A DNA stretch of 64,000 bases, taken from assembly GCA_002737725.1 (NCBI GenBank), contig NSIP01000006.1, positions 114,985-178,984 on the forward strand, given 5' to 3'. Position numbers and translations under genes: made by a program. Of the stretch, positions 8,447-17,374 are shown piece by piece (the stretch's first letter is position 1; each line of letters begins with the position of its first letter). This DNA comes from Rhodospirillaceae bacterium. GTDB taxonomy: Bacteria; Pseudomonadota; Alphaproteobacteria; Rhodospirillales; Rhodospirillaceae. The notes under the pieces were generated by a model, which made no database searches, was not told the DNA's origin, and saw only the letters and a list, made by a program, of their open reading frames with translations.

Positions 8447-8854
8447 GTGTTTTGGCGGCCTGTTCTGTTGGTGGTTGGCGGACTTGCGGTCGCTCTTGGT
8501 GTGATCGGGCTATTCGTGCCCGCTCTTCCGACAACATCTTTAATGCTTTTGGCCTTGTGGGCCTTTTCGAAAAGCTCGACACGACTGCTCAACTGGCTTT
8601 GGTATCATCCGACTTTTGGACCGTCGGTACGTGCGTGGTTTATGTACCAAGTTATTCCACGCGTGGCTAAAATTGCCGCAGTTGTAACGATGACACTGTC
8701 TGTTGTGTTACTGATCTTGTTGGCCGAGTCATGGCTTCTGCCAACCATTGTTGCAGCAATTCTTGCTTCGGTGGCGAGGTGGATTTGCACTCGGCGTAGT
8801 GAACAGCCTGCATACGTCACCCTGGGGCATTGCCCCAGGGCCCAGAGTAAATAA
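8447..8854 (+). CDS. DUF454 (YbaN-like) inner-membrane protein, copy 2
   Basis: A tandem paralogue of the preceding gene: FVPALPTTSLMLLALWAFSK, then LLNWLWYHPTFGPSVRAW and two hydrophobic helices. The start is uncertain. GTG 8447 gives an N-terminus close to that of E. coli YbaN but has no Shine-Dalgarno. The frame stays open further upstream to an ATA at 8390 that has GAGG before it. The last dozen residues run into an intergenic palindromic repeat, so the natural stop may have been displaced by repeat insertion. Confidence 0.75.
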   Translation: MFWRPVLLVVGGLAVALGVIGLFVPALPTTSLMLLALWAFSKSSTRLLNWLWYHPTFGPSVRAWFMYQVIPRVAKIAAVVTMTLSVVLLILLAESWLLPTIVAAILASVARWICTRRSEQPAYVTLGHCPRAQSK

Positions 8855-8900
8855 CTCAAAGTTTGCTTTTAATTCTGGGTCCTGGGAACGAGTCCCAGGG
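8820..8900. repeat. Pair of GC-rich palindromes, intergenic repeat element
   Basis: CCCTGGGGC-att-GCCCCAGGG (8820-8840) and CCTGGGA-acgag-TCCCAGG (8881-8899) are separated by an AT-rich 40-base spacer. The two cores are related, and paired CCTGGG palindromes of this sort are dispersed intergenic elements in many alphaproteobacteria. No T-run follows, so they are not terminators in the usual sense. Confidence 0.6.
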
Positions 8901-8918
8901 CACCCAAGAATTCTTTTC

Positions 8919-9890
8919 TCAAGAACCTTTCGGTGGCTTTGGCTTATTCTGGCTCATGTAAACCGTGAATGAGCTATCGTTCGGTTTGCCCCATGTTTCA
9001 TCGCCAGGCGCTTTCAGGAAATCTGGGTATTTCTTTTCCATATAAGCCAGAAGCTTCGGCGGTAGATTCTCGATCTTGCCGGTCCGATTCATAAAGCTGC
9101 GATACATCATATGGCCATCGGCTTGGCCCATTAGCATCCATGGCAACCAAGGCCCAACGCGGGTCCAGGTGCCGATATAGTTCGCCGCACTGACATCATC
9201 ACGTTCCAGGTCTTCCAGGTTGCACATGCGCTGAAACATCTCGCTGGTGCGATTGATTGGCCCGGCGGACTCGCGGGGCCAAACGTCGGGCTTCATCGGG
9301 TTGGGGAAGGCTGCATGAATCTCAAGCAGCGAAAACGCTTTATCTGTTTGCGTAATCCACGGGGGTGTGAAGGGAAAGGTCACCTTATGTCCGTCGAAGT
9401 CTTGCTCGATAATGGGCGATACTTTTGCATTCACGATCATGTTCTTGATTGGAATCACCTCTACCGTTTCTTCGGTATAGGGGTTCTTCCAATTTTCTAA
9501 AATTTCGCCCGTCTTCAAGTCGGTGTACGTGGCGAATTCGCGATTGAACACATGGTAAACATTATCGGCCATGGGCTTGATGCGCATCATGCCCACACCT
9601 TGTACACCGATCAGTGGCTTGAGGGCTTCGATCCCACGGTTCCCATAAATGGTACCGCCAAACCAGCCCACCGATGTTTTGGTGGGGTCAAGATCCGCGG
9701 TGATCTTGATGAACGCCTTGAGGTTCTGTGCCGGGTCTTTGAAGTCGACCGGCACGCGTTTTGAGCCCGCAGCCTGCGCCGGAAAACTGCCCATCGCGGC
9801 CATACCGGCCGCGATGGTTGACGCGCCCGCCATGCCGCGAAGGGCGTCACGACGGTTGGTCATCGAGTCGATCACACTTGAAAACATCAT
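8919..9890 (-). CDS. DUF1838-family Tat-exported protein, paralogue A
   Basis: A 323-residue protein with a twin-arginine leader (MTNRRDALRGMAG, then an Ala/Gly-rich stretch to PAQAAG). The body matches the DUF1838 pattern: NLKAFIKITADLDPTKT, WFGGTIYG, a PLIGVQGVGMMRI segment, TYTDLKTGEILENWKNPYT and TWTRVGPWLPWMLMGQ. The predicted location is periplasmic. DUF1838 has no known biochemical role; it is often seen near oxygenases in alphaproteobacteria. AGGA lies about 10 bases before the ATG at 9890, and a second ATG follows immediately. It is co-directional with the next DUF1838 gene upstream, 39 bases away, so they form one operon. Confidence 0.82.
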   Translation of the reverse strand: MMFSSVIDSMTNRRDALRGMAGASTIAAGMAAMGSFPAQAAGSKRVPVDFKDPAQNLKAFIKITADLDPTKTSVGWFGGTIYGNRGIEALKPLIGVQGVGMMRIKPMADNVYHVFNREFATYTDLKTGEILENWKNPYTEETVEVIPIKNMIVNAKVSPIIEQDFDGHKVTFPFTPPWITQTDKAFSLLEIHAAFPNPMKPDVWPRESAGPINRTSEMFQRMCNLEDLERDDVSAANYIGTWTRVGPWLPWMLMGQADGHMMYRSFMNRTGKIENLPPKLLAYMEKKYPDFLKAPGDETWGKPNDSSFTVYMSQNKPKPPKGS

Positions 9891-9929
9891 CTGGGCTTTT
9901 CCTGTAGGTATTGATGTAATGGCTTTGGT

Positions 9930-10763
9930 TTATGTGGGCGCAAGGCTCATGCGCTCAGGGTGTTCGTTCATCGCGCGGTTGCGATGTTCATCGGGAATAT
10001 CAGCGACTGATTTCAACTTTGCACCGGAGGCATGCCAGACGATATGGCCGGGCCGCTCGCCCATCTCCATCCACTTCGGCCAGGGCATAAACACAGCGGC
10101 GGTGAACATCGATGCCAAACTGTCGACCTTCGGGTCCAAAAATTGATCGCGGCGAATAAAATTAGTTTTGCGTTGCATGCGCGGGGCTTGCATCCCCGGC
10201 GGATAGACCGTGCTGTCATGCAGCCAGATGTAATCCCCTGCCGCTGTCCACCACATTTTTAAAGGCTGGTCGGGGAATTTATCCTTGGCCATTTTTGGCC
10301 GAATGCCGCGCACGGAATATTCGAAGCCGCGCCCGGCCTTACCGCCTTGCACGGCGGCTTCAACTTTGTTGGTTGCCCCGGTGTAGGGGTTTTTGTAGTC
10401 GTACAGAAATACGTTGGTTTCAAAATCGCGAAAGAAGGTAACGGTATTGCCGATCATTTCATATTCATCGGGGGCAATCCGAATCATCCGGTACATTTCC
10501 ATGCCGGTGAAATTGAACAGGGGGCGGGGTTGTTCTTCGCCAACAACGCCGAAGATGGTGCCGTTGTAGTACCACGGGCAGTCTACCTCTTTTAGGCTGG
10601 CCGAGACGCGCACAATGGCGCGGAGGTTTTCCTCTGGCGTGTTTAGCGGCAATGCCGCGTCCTTTGCCATGCTGGTGGCTGGCATCGCCGCAAGGCCAAG
10701 GCCTGCAATAGCAAGCCCCGAAAGTAATTCGCGACGGTCAACGACTGACTCGATCTTCTGCAT
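9930..10763 (-). CDS. DUF1838-family Tat-exported protein, paralogue B
   Basis: A 277-residue homologue of paralogue A. The leader reads VVDRRELLSGLAIAGLGLAAMP with a SMA cleavage-like site, a Tat-type signal. The body shares NLRAIVRVSASL, WYYNGTIFGVVG, PLFNFTGMEMYRMIRI, FLYDYKNPYTG and VFMPWPKWMEMGERPGH. I chose ATG 10763 (GGGGAGA upstream) over ATG 10790, which would add residues before the leader. It is the first gene of the A/B pair. No catalytic motif is recognisable, and a fatty or terpenoid ligand-binding role is only a guess. Confidence 0.82.
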   Translation of the reverse strand: MQKIESVVDRRELLSGLAIAGLGLAAMPATSMAKDAALPLNTPEENLRAIVRVSASLKEVDCPWYYNGTIFGVVGEEQPRPLFNFTGMEMYRMIRIAPDEYEMIGNTVTFFRDFETNVFLYDYKNPYTGATNKVEAAVQGGKAGRGFEYSVRGIRPKMAKDKFPDQPLKMWWTAAGDYIWLHDSTVYPPGMQAPRMQRKTNFIRRDQFLDPKVDSLASMFTAAVFMPWPKWMEMGERPGHIVWHASGAKLKSVADIPDEHRNRAMNEHPERMSLAPT

Positions 10764-10861
10764 TGGCGCTCTCCCCAGCGAGGTCACCATTCTGACGGGG
10801 TTGATATGTTAAAGGGGAGGACAAACTTAGGCTTGACCGCAGCCTGGAGGGTGCCGTCAGT

Positions 10862-11254
10862 TTAGGGTTTCGTTTTCGTGACCAAACGCAACACGGTGTA
10901 GCCCACGATAGCCGAAGCTAACGAACTGGACTGGACACCGATTTTCATGACGGTGAGCATGTCAGGGTCAGCGAAGGCGAGATCACCGATAAACAAGCTC
11001 ATCGTGAACCCAATGCCTGTCAGAATGGCGACCCCGCAGATCTAAATTAAACTTGCGCCCGTTGGTAATTTGGCTAGCCCGACCATCAGGCACACCCCGA
11101 CAACAAGCATAACGTCGGCCTTTTTGCCTATGAACAATCCAAGCCCAATGCCCAGCGCGAGGGCGTGTCGTGGTAGCCTACACAAGCAAGCCAAAACTTC
11201 GATGGCACTTTCATACACGGGTAAAGGCCCTGAAAAAGTCAAGATTAAGGGCAT
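10862..11254 (-). pseudogene. nhaA: Remnant of Na+/H+ antiporter NhaA (C-terminal part, internal stop)
   Basis: The minus strand reads ALGIGLGLFIGKKADVM, VGLAKLPTGASLI, a TAG at 11044-11042, and then in the same frame [20 protein letters not shown] and a final hydrophobic segment to TAA at 10862. These are the C-terminal helices of NhaA, where [15 protein letters not shown] is characteristic. Only about 100 of roughly 390 residues remain: the N-terminal two-thirds is missing and there is an internal amber codon, probably from TGG. The first 30 codons of the open part do not look like NhaA. It is non-functional debris downstream of the FAD oxidase. Confidence 0.8.
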
Positions 11255-11283
11255 TTTCCTGAGTGGTCCGACAGGGCTGTGTT

Positions 11284-12861
11284 CTACAACCCCAAGCTTC
11301 CCGGGTTCATCAATCGTTTAGGATCCAGGAGTGATTTAAGCGATTTCAGCATCTCGGCATTCCGTGGGTCGCGACCCTTCATGTACGGATAGCTTTTGCC
11401 GACTTGCATATGAACGCCGCCGCATGATGCGAATGCATCACGAATCGCGTCACGCATTTCTTCGACTTTTGCGCGCGCTTCAGGGTTCTCGTCGTAGGTT
11501 GGCAGCACGGCTAAGAATTCCTGTGGTAAATAGCGATCATGATAAAGGTGGCGTTTATCTTGCCAATAAAACACCGGCTCGTACAAAAAGCTGGTGGTGC
11601 TGATTGTCGTGAACATCGCAGCCGAAACAATTTTCAACCGTTCCATCTCGCTCGCATACTTTGCATGAAGCGCCGTCAACTTATCGTGAAAGGTTTTGAC
11701 CTGAGAGAACGCCAGAATACCGTGCAGCGGTACCCAGCGCTCGCCCGCTGGTCCTATGATCGGGTAGAGCGGCATGAAGGGCATGCTACGCACCACCGTG
11801 GGAATGGTGTTGGGAACTTCGACGCCATGGGGTTCCACGGCGCGACGGACAGCGGCCAACAAACTGCGGGCATGGTCAACATCCACACCTTCGACGATAA
11901 AGTGGGCCGAGTATTCTGATTTATCGAGGAAGCTTTTTCCCGCGACAGCCATGCGTACGAGTTTGTACAAGCCTTCAAACGGATTGCGGGCGGTTTTGTA
12001 GACGGCAAAGGCGGCATCCAAACTTTGCTTCATGTTCGTGCGGCCTAACCACGCTTTTTGCAGGCGCGGATTCAAGCCAAAGTTGTCGCTCACCACGCCC
12101 TCTTTTGCGGCGACTTCCATGCCACTCGCCATACTCTCGAAGTTTGCAAAGCCAAATGAGGCCGACATGACGACAGGCAGTTTCTTCATGAGACGTAATG
12201 TAATGCGCGCTTTCACGCCCATGGCGCCGGTGTCGCCGGTAAACAGCGCTGATAAGTCGGGGCCGTAATGACGAAAATGCGGGCGGCCATTGGCAGCGGC
12301 GAGCGAGCCGGTTTTCAAGATGGACCCATCGGCCAGCACGACTTCCATCGCCAACACAGAGTCTGCTGACGGGCCAAACAAACCGCTGCCAAGACTGACT
12401 GAGCCTTGCGACATCGAGCCGCCGACGGTGGCTTTCAGGCCCGAGAATGGCCCCCAGAACGGCGTGCGCAAACCTTTTTTGCGCAAGTTTTCATAAAGGT
12501 CAGCCCAGGTGACGCCGCAGTCTACAGTGGCTGTCATATCACGCTCGTTGATGTCGATACGGGTCAGGCGCGTCGTATCAATCGACAATGAGTTCTCAGT
12601 CGTTGCGCAGTAGCCATCGGAATACGACGCGCCGCCCCCGCGCGGCACAATCGCAATGCCTTCAGCTGTGGCCATGCCAACAATACGCGCCAGTTCTTCA
12701 ATGCTGCCGGGGCGCACGACAGCGAGGGGCGTGGCCATCTGGCGATACACGTCATGGCTATAGAAGGCGCGATCCTCTGCGCTTGTCAGCACATTTTCTG
12801 TTCCCACAGCCTGCACGAGGCGCGCCATCATGGGGTGCGAAGTGACATCTTGAGGGGCCAT
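11284..12861 (-). CDS. FAD-linked oxidase of the VAO/PCMH family (4-cresol dehydrogenase-like)
   Basis: A 525-residue flavoprotein. The FAD-binding PCMH domain shows PLAVVRPGSIEELARIV, IVPRGGGASYSDGY, SIDTTRLTRIDI, VDCGVTWADLYENL and GGSMSQGSVSLGSGLFG. The substrate domain follows and ends with the typical LLDPKRLMNPGSLGL. Members oxidise alkylphenols, vanillyl alcohol, hydroxy acids or hydroxysteroids. There is no signal peptide, so it is cytoplasmic. I chose ATG 12861 (TAGGAT upstream) over TTG 12867. It stands alone on the minus strand beside the NhaA remnant. Covalent flavin attachment cannot be settled by eye. Confidence 0.87.
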   Translation of the reverse strand: MAPQDVTSHPMMARLVQAVGTENVLTSAEDRAFYSHDVYRQMATPLAVVRPGSIEELARIVGMATAEGIAIVPRGGGASYSDGYCATTENSLSIDTTRLTRIDINERDMTATVDCGVTWADLYENLRKKGLRTPFWGPFSGLKATVGGSMSQGSVSLGSGLFGPSADSVLAMEVVLADGSILKTGSLAAANGRPHFRHYGPDLSALFTGDTGAMGVKARITLRLMKKLPVVMSASFGFANFESMASGMEVAAKEGVVSDNFGLNPRLQKAWLGRTNMKQSLDAAFAVYKTARNPFEGLYKLVRMAVAGKSFLDKSEYSAHFIVEGVDVDHARSLLAAVRRAVEPHGVEVPNTIPTVVRSMPFMPLYPIIGPAGERWVPLHGILAFSQVKTFHDKLTALHAKYASEMERLKIVSAAMFTTISTTSFLYEPVFYWQDKRHLYHDRYLPQEFLAVLPTYDENPEARAKVEEMRDAIRDAFASCGGVHMQVGKSYPYMKGRDPRNAEMLKSLKSLLDPKRLMNPGSLGL

Positions 12862-13063
12862 ATTCAAAATCCTACGGGGCTGGAGAATGCATAGTGTATT
12901 CTATAAATCGGGCACGGAAAACCAAGGTGCCGTCGGCCACCGCCCGCGCGTTGGTCGCGGGCTATTATTACCCATCCATCGTAGGTGGGGCGCGCAAACG
13001 ATGTATCGAGCGCTGTGAGCCAGGGTATCATGCAGGGTCTTGGGTTTGGAGGGAGATTTCACC

Positions 13064-14725
13064 ATGCGCCGTGTCGCCAAAACCATTCGGGCCCTTTCCT
13101 GTACTGCGTTGCTCGCAACAATCACCTCTCAGGGCGTATGGGCTGCCGAATCAAAGTATCGCACTGAGGTTGTTGTGCCTGCATCACCCATGCATGGTGT
13201 CCACGGGCTGGCGTTTGGGCCTGATGGCGCACTTTATGCCTGCAGTCTGACCGGCCACAGCATCTATCGCATCGATGTAAAGTCCAACGAAGTGACGACA
13301 CATGTCGGCCCGCCAAGTGGAACGTGCGACGATCTTGCTTTCGCGCCCGACGGCACATTGGCGTGGACAGCGGGGAGTTTCGAGACGGTTTATGCCCGCA
13401 CGCCGAGGGGCAAGATTGTCACGCTGGCCAAAGGGTTATCGGGTCTCAATTCCATCAACTATTCCAAAGACGGTCGTTTGTTCGCCACGCGTATTTTTCG
13501 CGCTGATGCCCTGCTTGAGATTGATCCCACCGGCCAAACAGCACCGCGCGTCGTGGCCGAAAAACTCGGTGGCCTCAATGGCTTTGAGATCTCTGCCGAC
13601 GGCACGCTTTATGGCCCGCTATTTCTTAAAGGCAAGCTGGTGAAGGTGAACATCGATACCGGCGCTGTGACTGACTTCGCCACAGGATTTATGCAACCCG
13701 CCGCCGTGAACTTGGATTCCAAGGGCAGGGTGATTGCGATTGATTATATCACCGGCGAAGTGATGCGCTTTTCCACCGATGGCACAACGCGTCAATTGTT
13801 GGCTACCGTCCCGCCGCCCGCCGACAATATTGCCATCGCAAAGAATGATTTCGTTTACGTTTCCAGCACATCCTTCAACGGGATCACCGAGATCAACCCT
13901 GAGACCGGTGCCACACGCCGATTGACCTGGGGCAACATCAGCTCGCCGGGCAGCGTGGCATCCATTGAACAGGATGGACGCGAACAACTCATTGTCGCTG
14001 ATTCCTGGGGCCCGCGGTTGATCGATCCCGTCAGTGGTCAGGTCACACCCATACCACGTGGTCTAGGCGTGCTGGGCGCCAGCGGCGTGGCGGTGAGCAG
14101 GGATAGCTATATTCTCTCCAACATCTGGCCCTTCGGAACCGTCCAACTGGTCGCGCGTGACTCGGGGAAGTTGATCGCAAGTTTGCCAGGTTTCGGTGCG
14201 CCCTATGATGTGCGCCCTGTCGCAGACGGATTCATTGTCGCAGATTTCTTAGCAGATCGGCTGATCCATGTGGCCAACGATACCGATAGAACCCGCAGCC
14301 AAGCAGCCTGGGGCTTGGAAGGTCCCGTTGGATTAGCAGATGCAGGCGGTGGCGTGTTCTATGTCACTGAATACGGGAAGAGAGACAAAAAGGGGCAGTA
14401 TCTCAATGGTGATGTCAGTCGTGTTGAGCTTGCGACGAATACACGCACCATCGTTGCCCGTAAATTGAAACGTCCCGAAGGCATTGCGCTGGCGGCGGGT
14501 GGCCGGTTGGTTGTGGCTGAGGTCGGCGCCAAGCGCGTTGTGGCCATTGACCCATCGGGCAAGGCGAAGATCGAGGTGCTGGCAGATCATCTGTCCATAG
14601 GTCTTGATGTCGGCCCCCAAGTTCCTGCACCGTTCTTACCGACAGGTGTGGCCATCACTAAAGATGGCGCGATCTATGTGACGGGCGACGTCGATAACAC
14701 GCTCTATCGCATCACGAAACGCTAA
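13064..14725 (+). CDS. Exported beta-propeller protein (SMP-30/NHL-like)
   Basis: A 553-residue protein with a Sec signal peptide (MRRVAKTIRALSC, hydrophobic core, cleavage near VWA-AES). It carries repeated blades of the form GLAFGPDGALYACS, DDLAFAPDGTLAWT, SINYSKDGRLFATR, GFEISADGTLYGP, AAVNLDSKGRVIAID and ATGVAITKDGAIYVTGD, i.e. an NHL/SMP-30-type six-bladed or larger propeller. Members act as lactonases or as ligand and cofactor platforms in the periplasm. I chose ATG 13064 for its GGAGGG site and because it begins the signal peptide. It is followed by a decayed glycosyltransferase gene. Confidence 0.83.
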   Translation: MRRVAKTIRALSCTALLATITSQGVWAAESKYRTEVVVPASPMHGVHGLAFGPDGALYACSLTGHSIYRIDVKSNEVTTHVGPPSGTCDDLAFAPDGTLAWTAGSFETVYARTPRGKIVTLAKGLSGLNSINYSKDGRLFATRIFRADALLEIDPTGQTAPRVVAEKLGGLNGFEISADGTLYGPLFLKGKLVKVNIDTGAVTDFATGFMQPAAVNLDSKGRVIAIDYITGEVMRFSTDGTTRQLLATVPPPADNIAIAKNDFVYVSSTSFNGITEINPETGATRRLTWGNISSPGSVASIEQDGREQLIVADSWGPRLIDPVSGQVTPIPRGLGVLGASGVAVSRDSYILSNIWPFGTVQLVARDSGKLIASLPGFGAPYDVRPVADGFIVADFLADRLIHVANDTDRTRSQAAWGLEGPVGLADAGGGVFYVTEYGKRDKKGQYLNGDVSRVELATNTRTIVARKLKRPEGIALAAGGRLVVAEVGAKRVVAIDPSGKAKIEVLADHLSIGLDVGPQVPAPFLPTGVAITKDGAIYVTGDVDNTLYRITKR

Positions 14726-14742
14726 AAGCATTCGCAACATTC

Positions 14743-15901
14743 ATGTCTGCAGCGCGTACCATTAAAGTTATTTCCATCACTGACATCGGTCAGCCGTGCG
14801 CGGCCCCTGAGATTGGAACGATGGCTGCTCCGGCGATTGCATTCCTCCAACGTTCGTCTGGTGATGCTTTCGCTCCGCCACTGCCAGCGTTTCTCAGTCG
14901 ACCGGACCTGGTCGCCACTTTTACGCCCAATGTTTCACGCGCCGGGGCAGATATGCTGTGTAGCGTGCAAAACGCTTTTCTATTCGGTCCTTATGGTTTT
15001 GTGGTGCTGCCAGACGGAACGATCATTCAAGAATCAGTTCTGCGGGTCGATGCCGTTCGGCTCAGCCAAAATTTCGATCAGTTCAAAGCCATGTTTCCGG
15101 GCGAGCACGTGCTTTGGTCACATGTGACTTAGCCGGTATTGGCGCTGAACGGCTATTCGACGAACAATTACTTCCATTTCCTGATCGACAACCTGAGCCA
15201 ACTTGAATGACGTACGAATGCGCTGCAGTTGGCAGACATGCCTGTCATTCTCAGCGGCTTTCCAGAACGTGCCGAAGCGCATCAACCCTTTATTCCTGAG
15301 GCTCGTAAATTGTTGGATTTGGACGGCGCGCGTTCAGCGCCCTTCGATGGCACGCTGATGTTTTGTGTCAATATTATTCCCGGCGCGCCATATGGGCGCG
15401 ACACCACGCAAGGTGGCGACTTTGCGGAAATTGTTTGCCGCCCATCGCAGTTCTGCAAAACCTCATTGACTGATCTATGTTGATCGGCCTGCGGGCGAGC
15501 GCCGTCAGCTCATGAATGCTGATGAAGTCCGCGCCCGAGCGGTTAAATATGGATTTGAAATCGTCAACCCCGGCGTTCTGTCGTTAGCCGAGCAAGTGCG
15601 GGTGTTTTCCGAAGCGCGAATGATCTGTGGGCCTCATGGCGCGGGTCTTGCCAATGCCGCCTTCATGCCGACCGGCGGCGCTGTGCTGGAACTCACACAT
15701 TCGGGTTTGCTCCACCAAACGAGTGGTCCGTGGGTGGACCTTTTGTTTTACGAACTGGCCGCAGCGGCTGGCTTAATTTATAGCTGCGTCGTTGGCGATC
15801 AAATCTCCGGCGCGACGGAGCCGCTGGACATGGACTTCAGTGTCGATCTCACACAAATGGAAACGGCGCTCAAAGCCATGAGCGCCGCTCTTAACCCTTA
15901 A
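14743..15901 (+). pseudogene. Decayed GT61-type (DUF563) glycosyltransferase
   Basis: Reading through the lesions gives a GT61-like protein: SVQNAFLFGPYGFVVLPDG, NYFHFLIDNLSQL, then IYVDRPAGERRQLMNADEV, and the signature CGPHGAGLANAAFMPTGG near the C-terminus. The frame starting at 14743 is broken by TAG (15130-15132) and TGA (15208-15210). The remainder lies in a different frame from about 15470, so there is also an indel. Three independent lesions make function very unlikely. GT61 enzymes add xylose or other sugars to glycans. It follows the propeller gene closely and may once have been co-transcribed with it. Confidence 0.85.
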
Positions 15902-15911
15902 TGGCAGAAAA

Positions 15912-17045
15912 CTATTCTGCGGCGGCTTGCGCAGCCACCGCACTCGGCCCAAAGACTGGCACAGGATCAAGCGCCCAGCCTTTGTTGGTACGCCGCGCGG
16001 GCGAGGGGATGGCGAAGGCTTTATTCTCGCGCAAGGCGTTGGCCTTCTCCACATCAATCCGCCAGCCTTGGGCTTCGTAGCCCTTCAACTTTTCGCGGAA
16101 GCGCACAATCACCGCGTCGGCTTTGACCATCACTTCTTCAACATGAGAGGCGGGTGTAAAGAACGGCTCAAGACGCGTGACCACTTGTTTGTCTTGGTCG
16201 ACCACAACCATATTGCGTTCATTCACGGGTGCGTCCATCGCTTCATCTGTGCGGAAGTTGCGGCCCTGCAAAAACCAGCGCTTGATGTGGTGTTCGTCAA
16301 CAGGCGTGGTGAAGGTGTATTGATGCGCCCAGGTGACGGGCGAAAAATGGAGTTTGGTCACCGATTGGCCAATGCCCCAGGTGGTGGAGCCCGCTTCCAT
16401 TTGGCCTTCGCCTTTCAAGCCCTTCATTTTTTCGTGCGGTAAATCAGGCGAGACAAACTTGGTCATGGTGCCCACGCCCCAAGCGTGCTCGACCACATCG
16501 AGGTCGGGCACGTTGTAATCTTCACGGCCGCCTTGATAGCCCATGGAGGGGTGAACAAATTCGGTGTGAGCGGGGTCAAGCGAGTTTTCCATGGCACGCT
16601 GCCAATCGGCCCGCCAATCATAGGCCAGCGTGGTGAAGCGCCACTTGGGGTCATTCCACTCTTCGATGTCCATAATTGGAACGCGCTCGGCTTCCGGCAA
16701 ATCACCCAAGAAGCAAAACGCCAGGCCGTATTTTTCCTGCACAGGGTAGCTATCGACTTTTGCCCGCGCGGGGATTTTGCCGTCTTTGCCCAGCGAGGGG
16801 ATTTTGGCGCACACGCCATCGGCTCCGCCGAATTGCCAACCGTGATAGGGGCACTCGATGTTGTCGCCCTTGACCTTGCCGTGGGCCAGAGATGCCCCGC
16901 GATGCACGCAGGTATTGGAAAGGCAATGCGCTGCACCTTTGCTGTCTCGGAACAGCACGAAATCTTGCCCCAGCATCTTCAGATGCATTGGCTTGTCGGT
17001 CAGTTCGCGCCCTTCGGCGGCGACGTACCAGAAATTCATATACAT
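15912..17045 (-). CDS. Rieske non-heme iron oxygenase, paralogue 2
   Basis: A 377-residue oxygenase with Rieske ligands C46/H48 (CVHRG) and C65/H68 (CPYHGW) and mononuclear iron ligands D157, H160 and H165 in ENSLDPAHTEFVHP. The C-terminus has IPSPARRTNKGWALDPVP. It is closest by eye to paralogue 4 (for example the shared LSNTC[VI]HRGASLAHGKVKG). I chose ATG 17045 (AGGAGA 8 bases upstream), which gives the same MYMNFWYVAA N-terminus as paralogue 1; the longer ATG at 17087 has no such support. It is probably active, cytoplasmic and dependent on an unlinked electron-transfer chain. Confidence 0.9.
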   Translation of the reverse strand: MYMNFWYVAAEGRELTDKPMHLKMLGQDFVLFRDSKGAAHCLSNTCVHRGASLAHGKVKGDNIECPYHGWQFGGADGVCAKIPSLGKDGKIPARAKVDSYPVQEKYGLAFCFLGDLPEAERVPIMDIEEWNDPKWRFTTLAYDWRADWQRAMENSLDPAHTEFVHPSMGYQGGREDYNVPDLDVVEHAWGVGTMTKFVSPDLPHEKMKGLKGEGQMEAGSTTWGIGQSVTKLHFSPVTWAHQYTFTTPVDEHHIKRWFLQGRNFRTDEAMDAPVNERNMVVVDQDKQVVTRLEPFFTPASHVEEVMVKADAVIVRFREKLKGYEAQGWRIDVEKANALRENKAFAIPSPARRTNKGWALDPVPVFGPSAVAAQAAAE

Positions 17046-17374
17046 TTGGGTCTCTCCTGTGGCGGCTGTCGAGGCAAAGTGTGACATGGCCGCTCATGAT
17101 CACTAACAACTCTCTGTCTTACCTGACAACACGGAGGTGCCGTGCTGACCATGGAGAGGCGCTAGGCCCAGGCCCTTATACCGCAGTGCAGCAGAGCGAA
17201 CCTGGAAGGGAGCCAGCATTCTGTGGGGAACAACGCCACGCAGATTTATGGATCGCGGCGGTCAGAGTGGGAGTATAGTCCCCAAGTCATTCAGTGTTTT
17301 TGAACGCAGCTCTGGTCGCCACCGGGCTTGTTCCGGTGGTCGATCTCTGAGCGCAAGCGCAGAGGAGGCGAACG
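17046..17374. other. Divergent intergenic region, no gene seen
   Basis: About 330 bases between Rieske paralogue 2 (leftward) and the 117-residue protein gene (rightward). It must carry both promoters. I see no strong -35/-10 pair, palindrome or small ORF with a ribosome site. Confidence 0.4.

Noticed and set aside
8820..8900. Palindrome pair as an attachment site or mobile-element end
   Set aside because: No integrase, transposase or direct flanking duplication is seen; it fits a common intergenic repeat.
16485..17084. 199-codon plus-strand ORF opposite Rieske paralogue 2
   Set aside because: It lies entirely antisense to a gene with complete catalytic motifs; similar antisense frames occur opposite the other Rieske genes.
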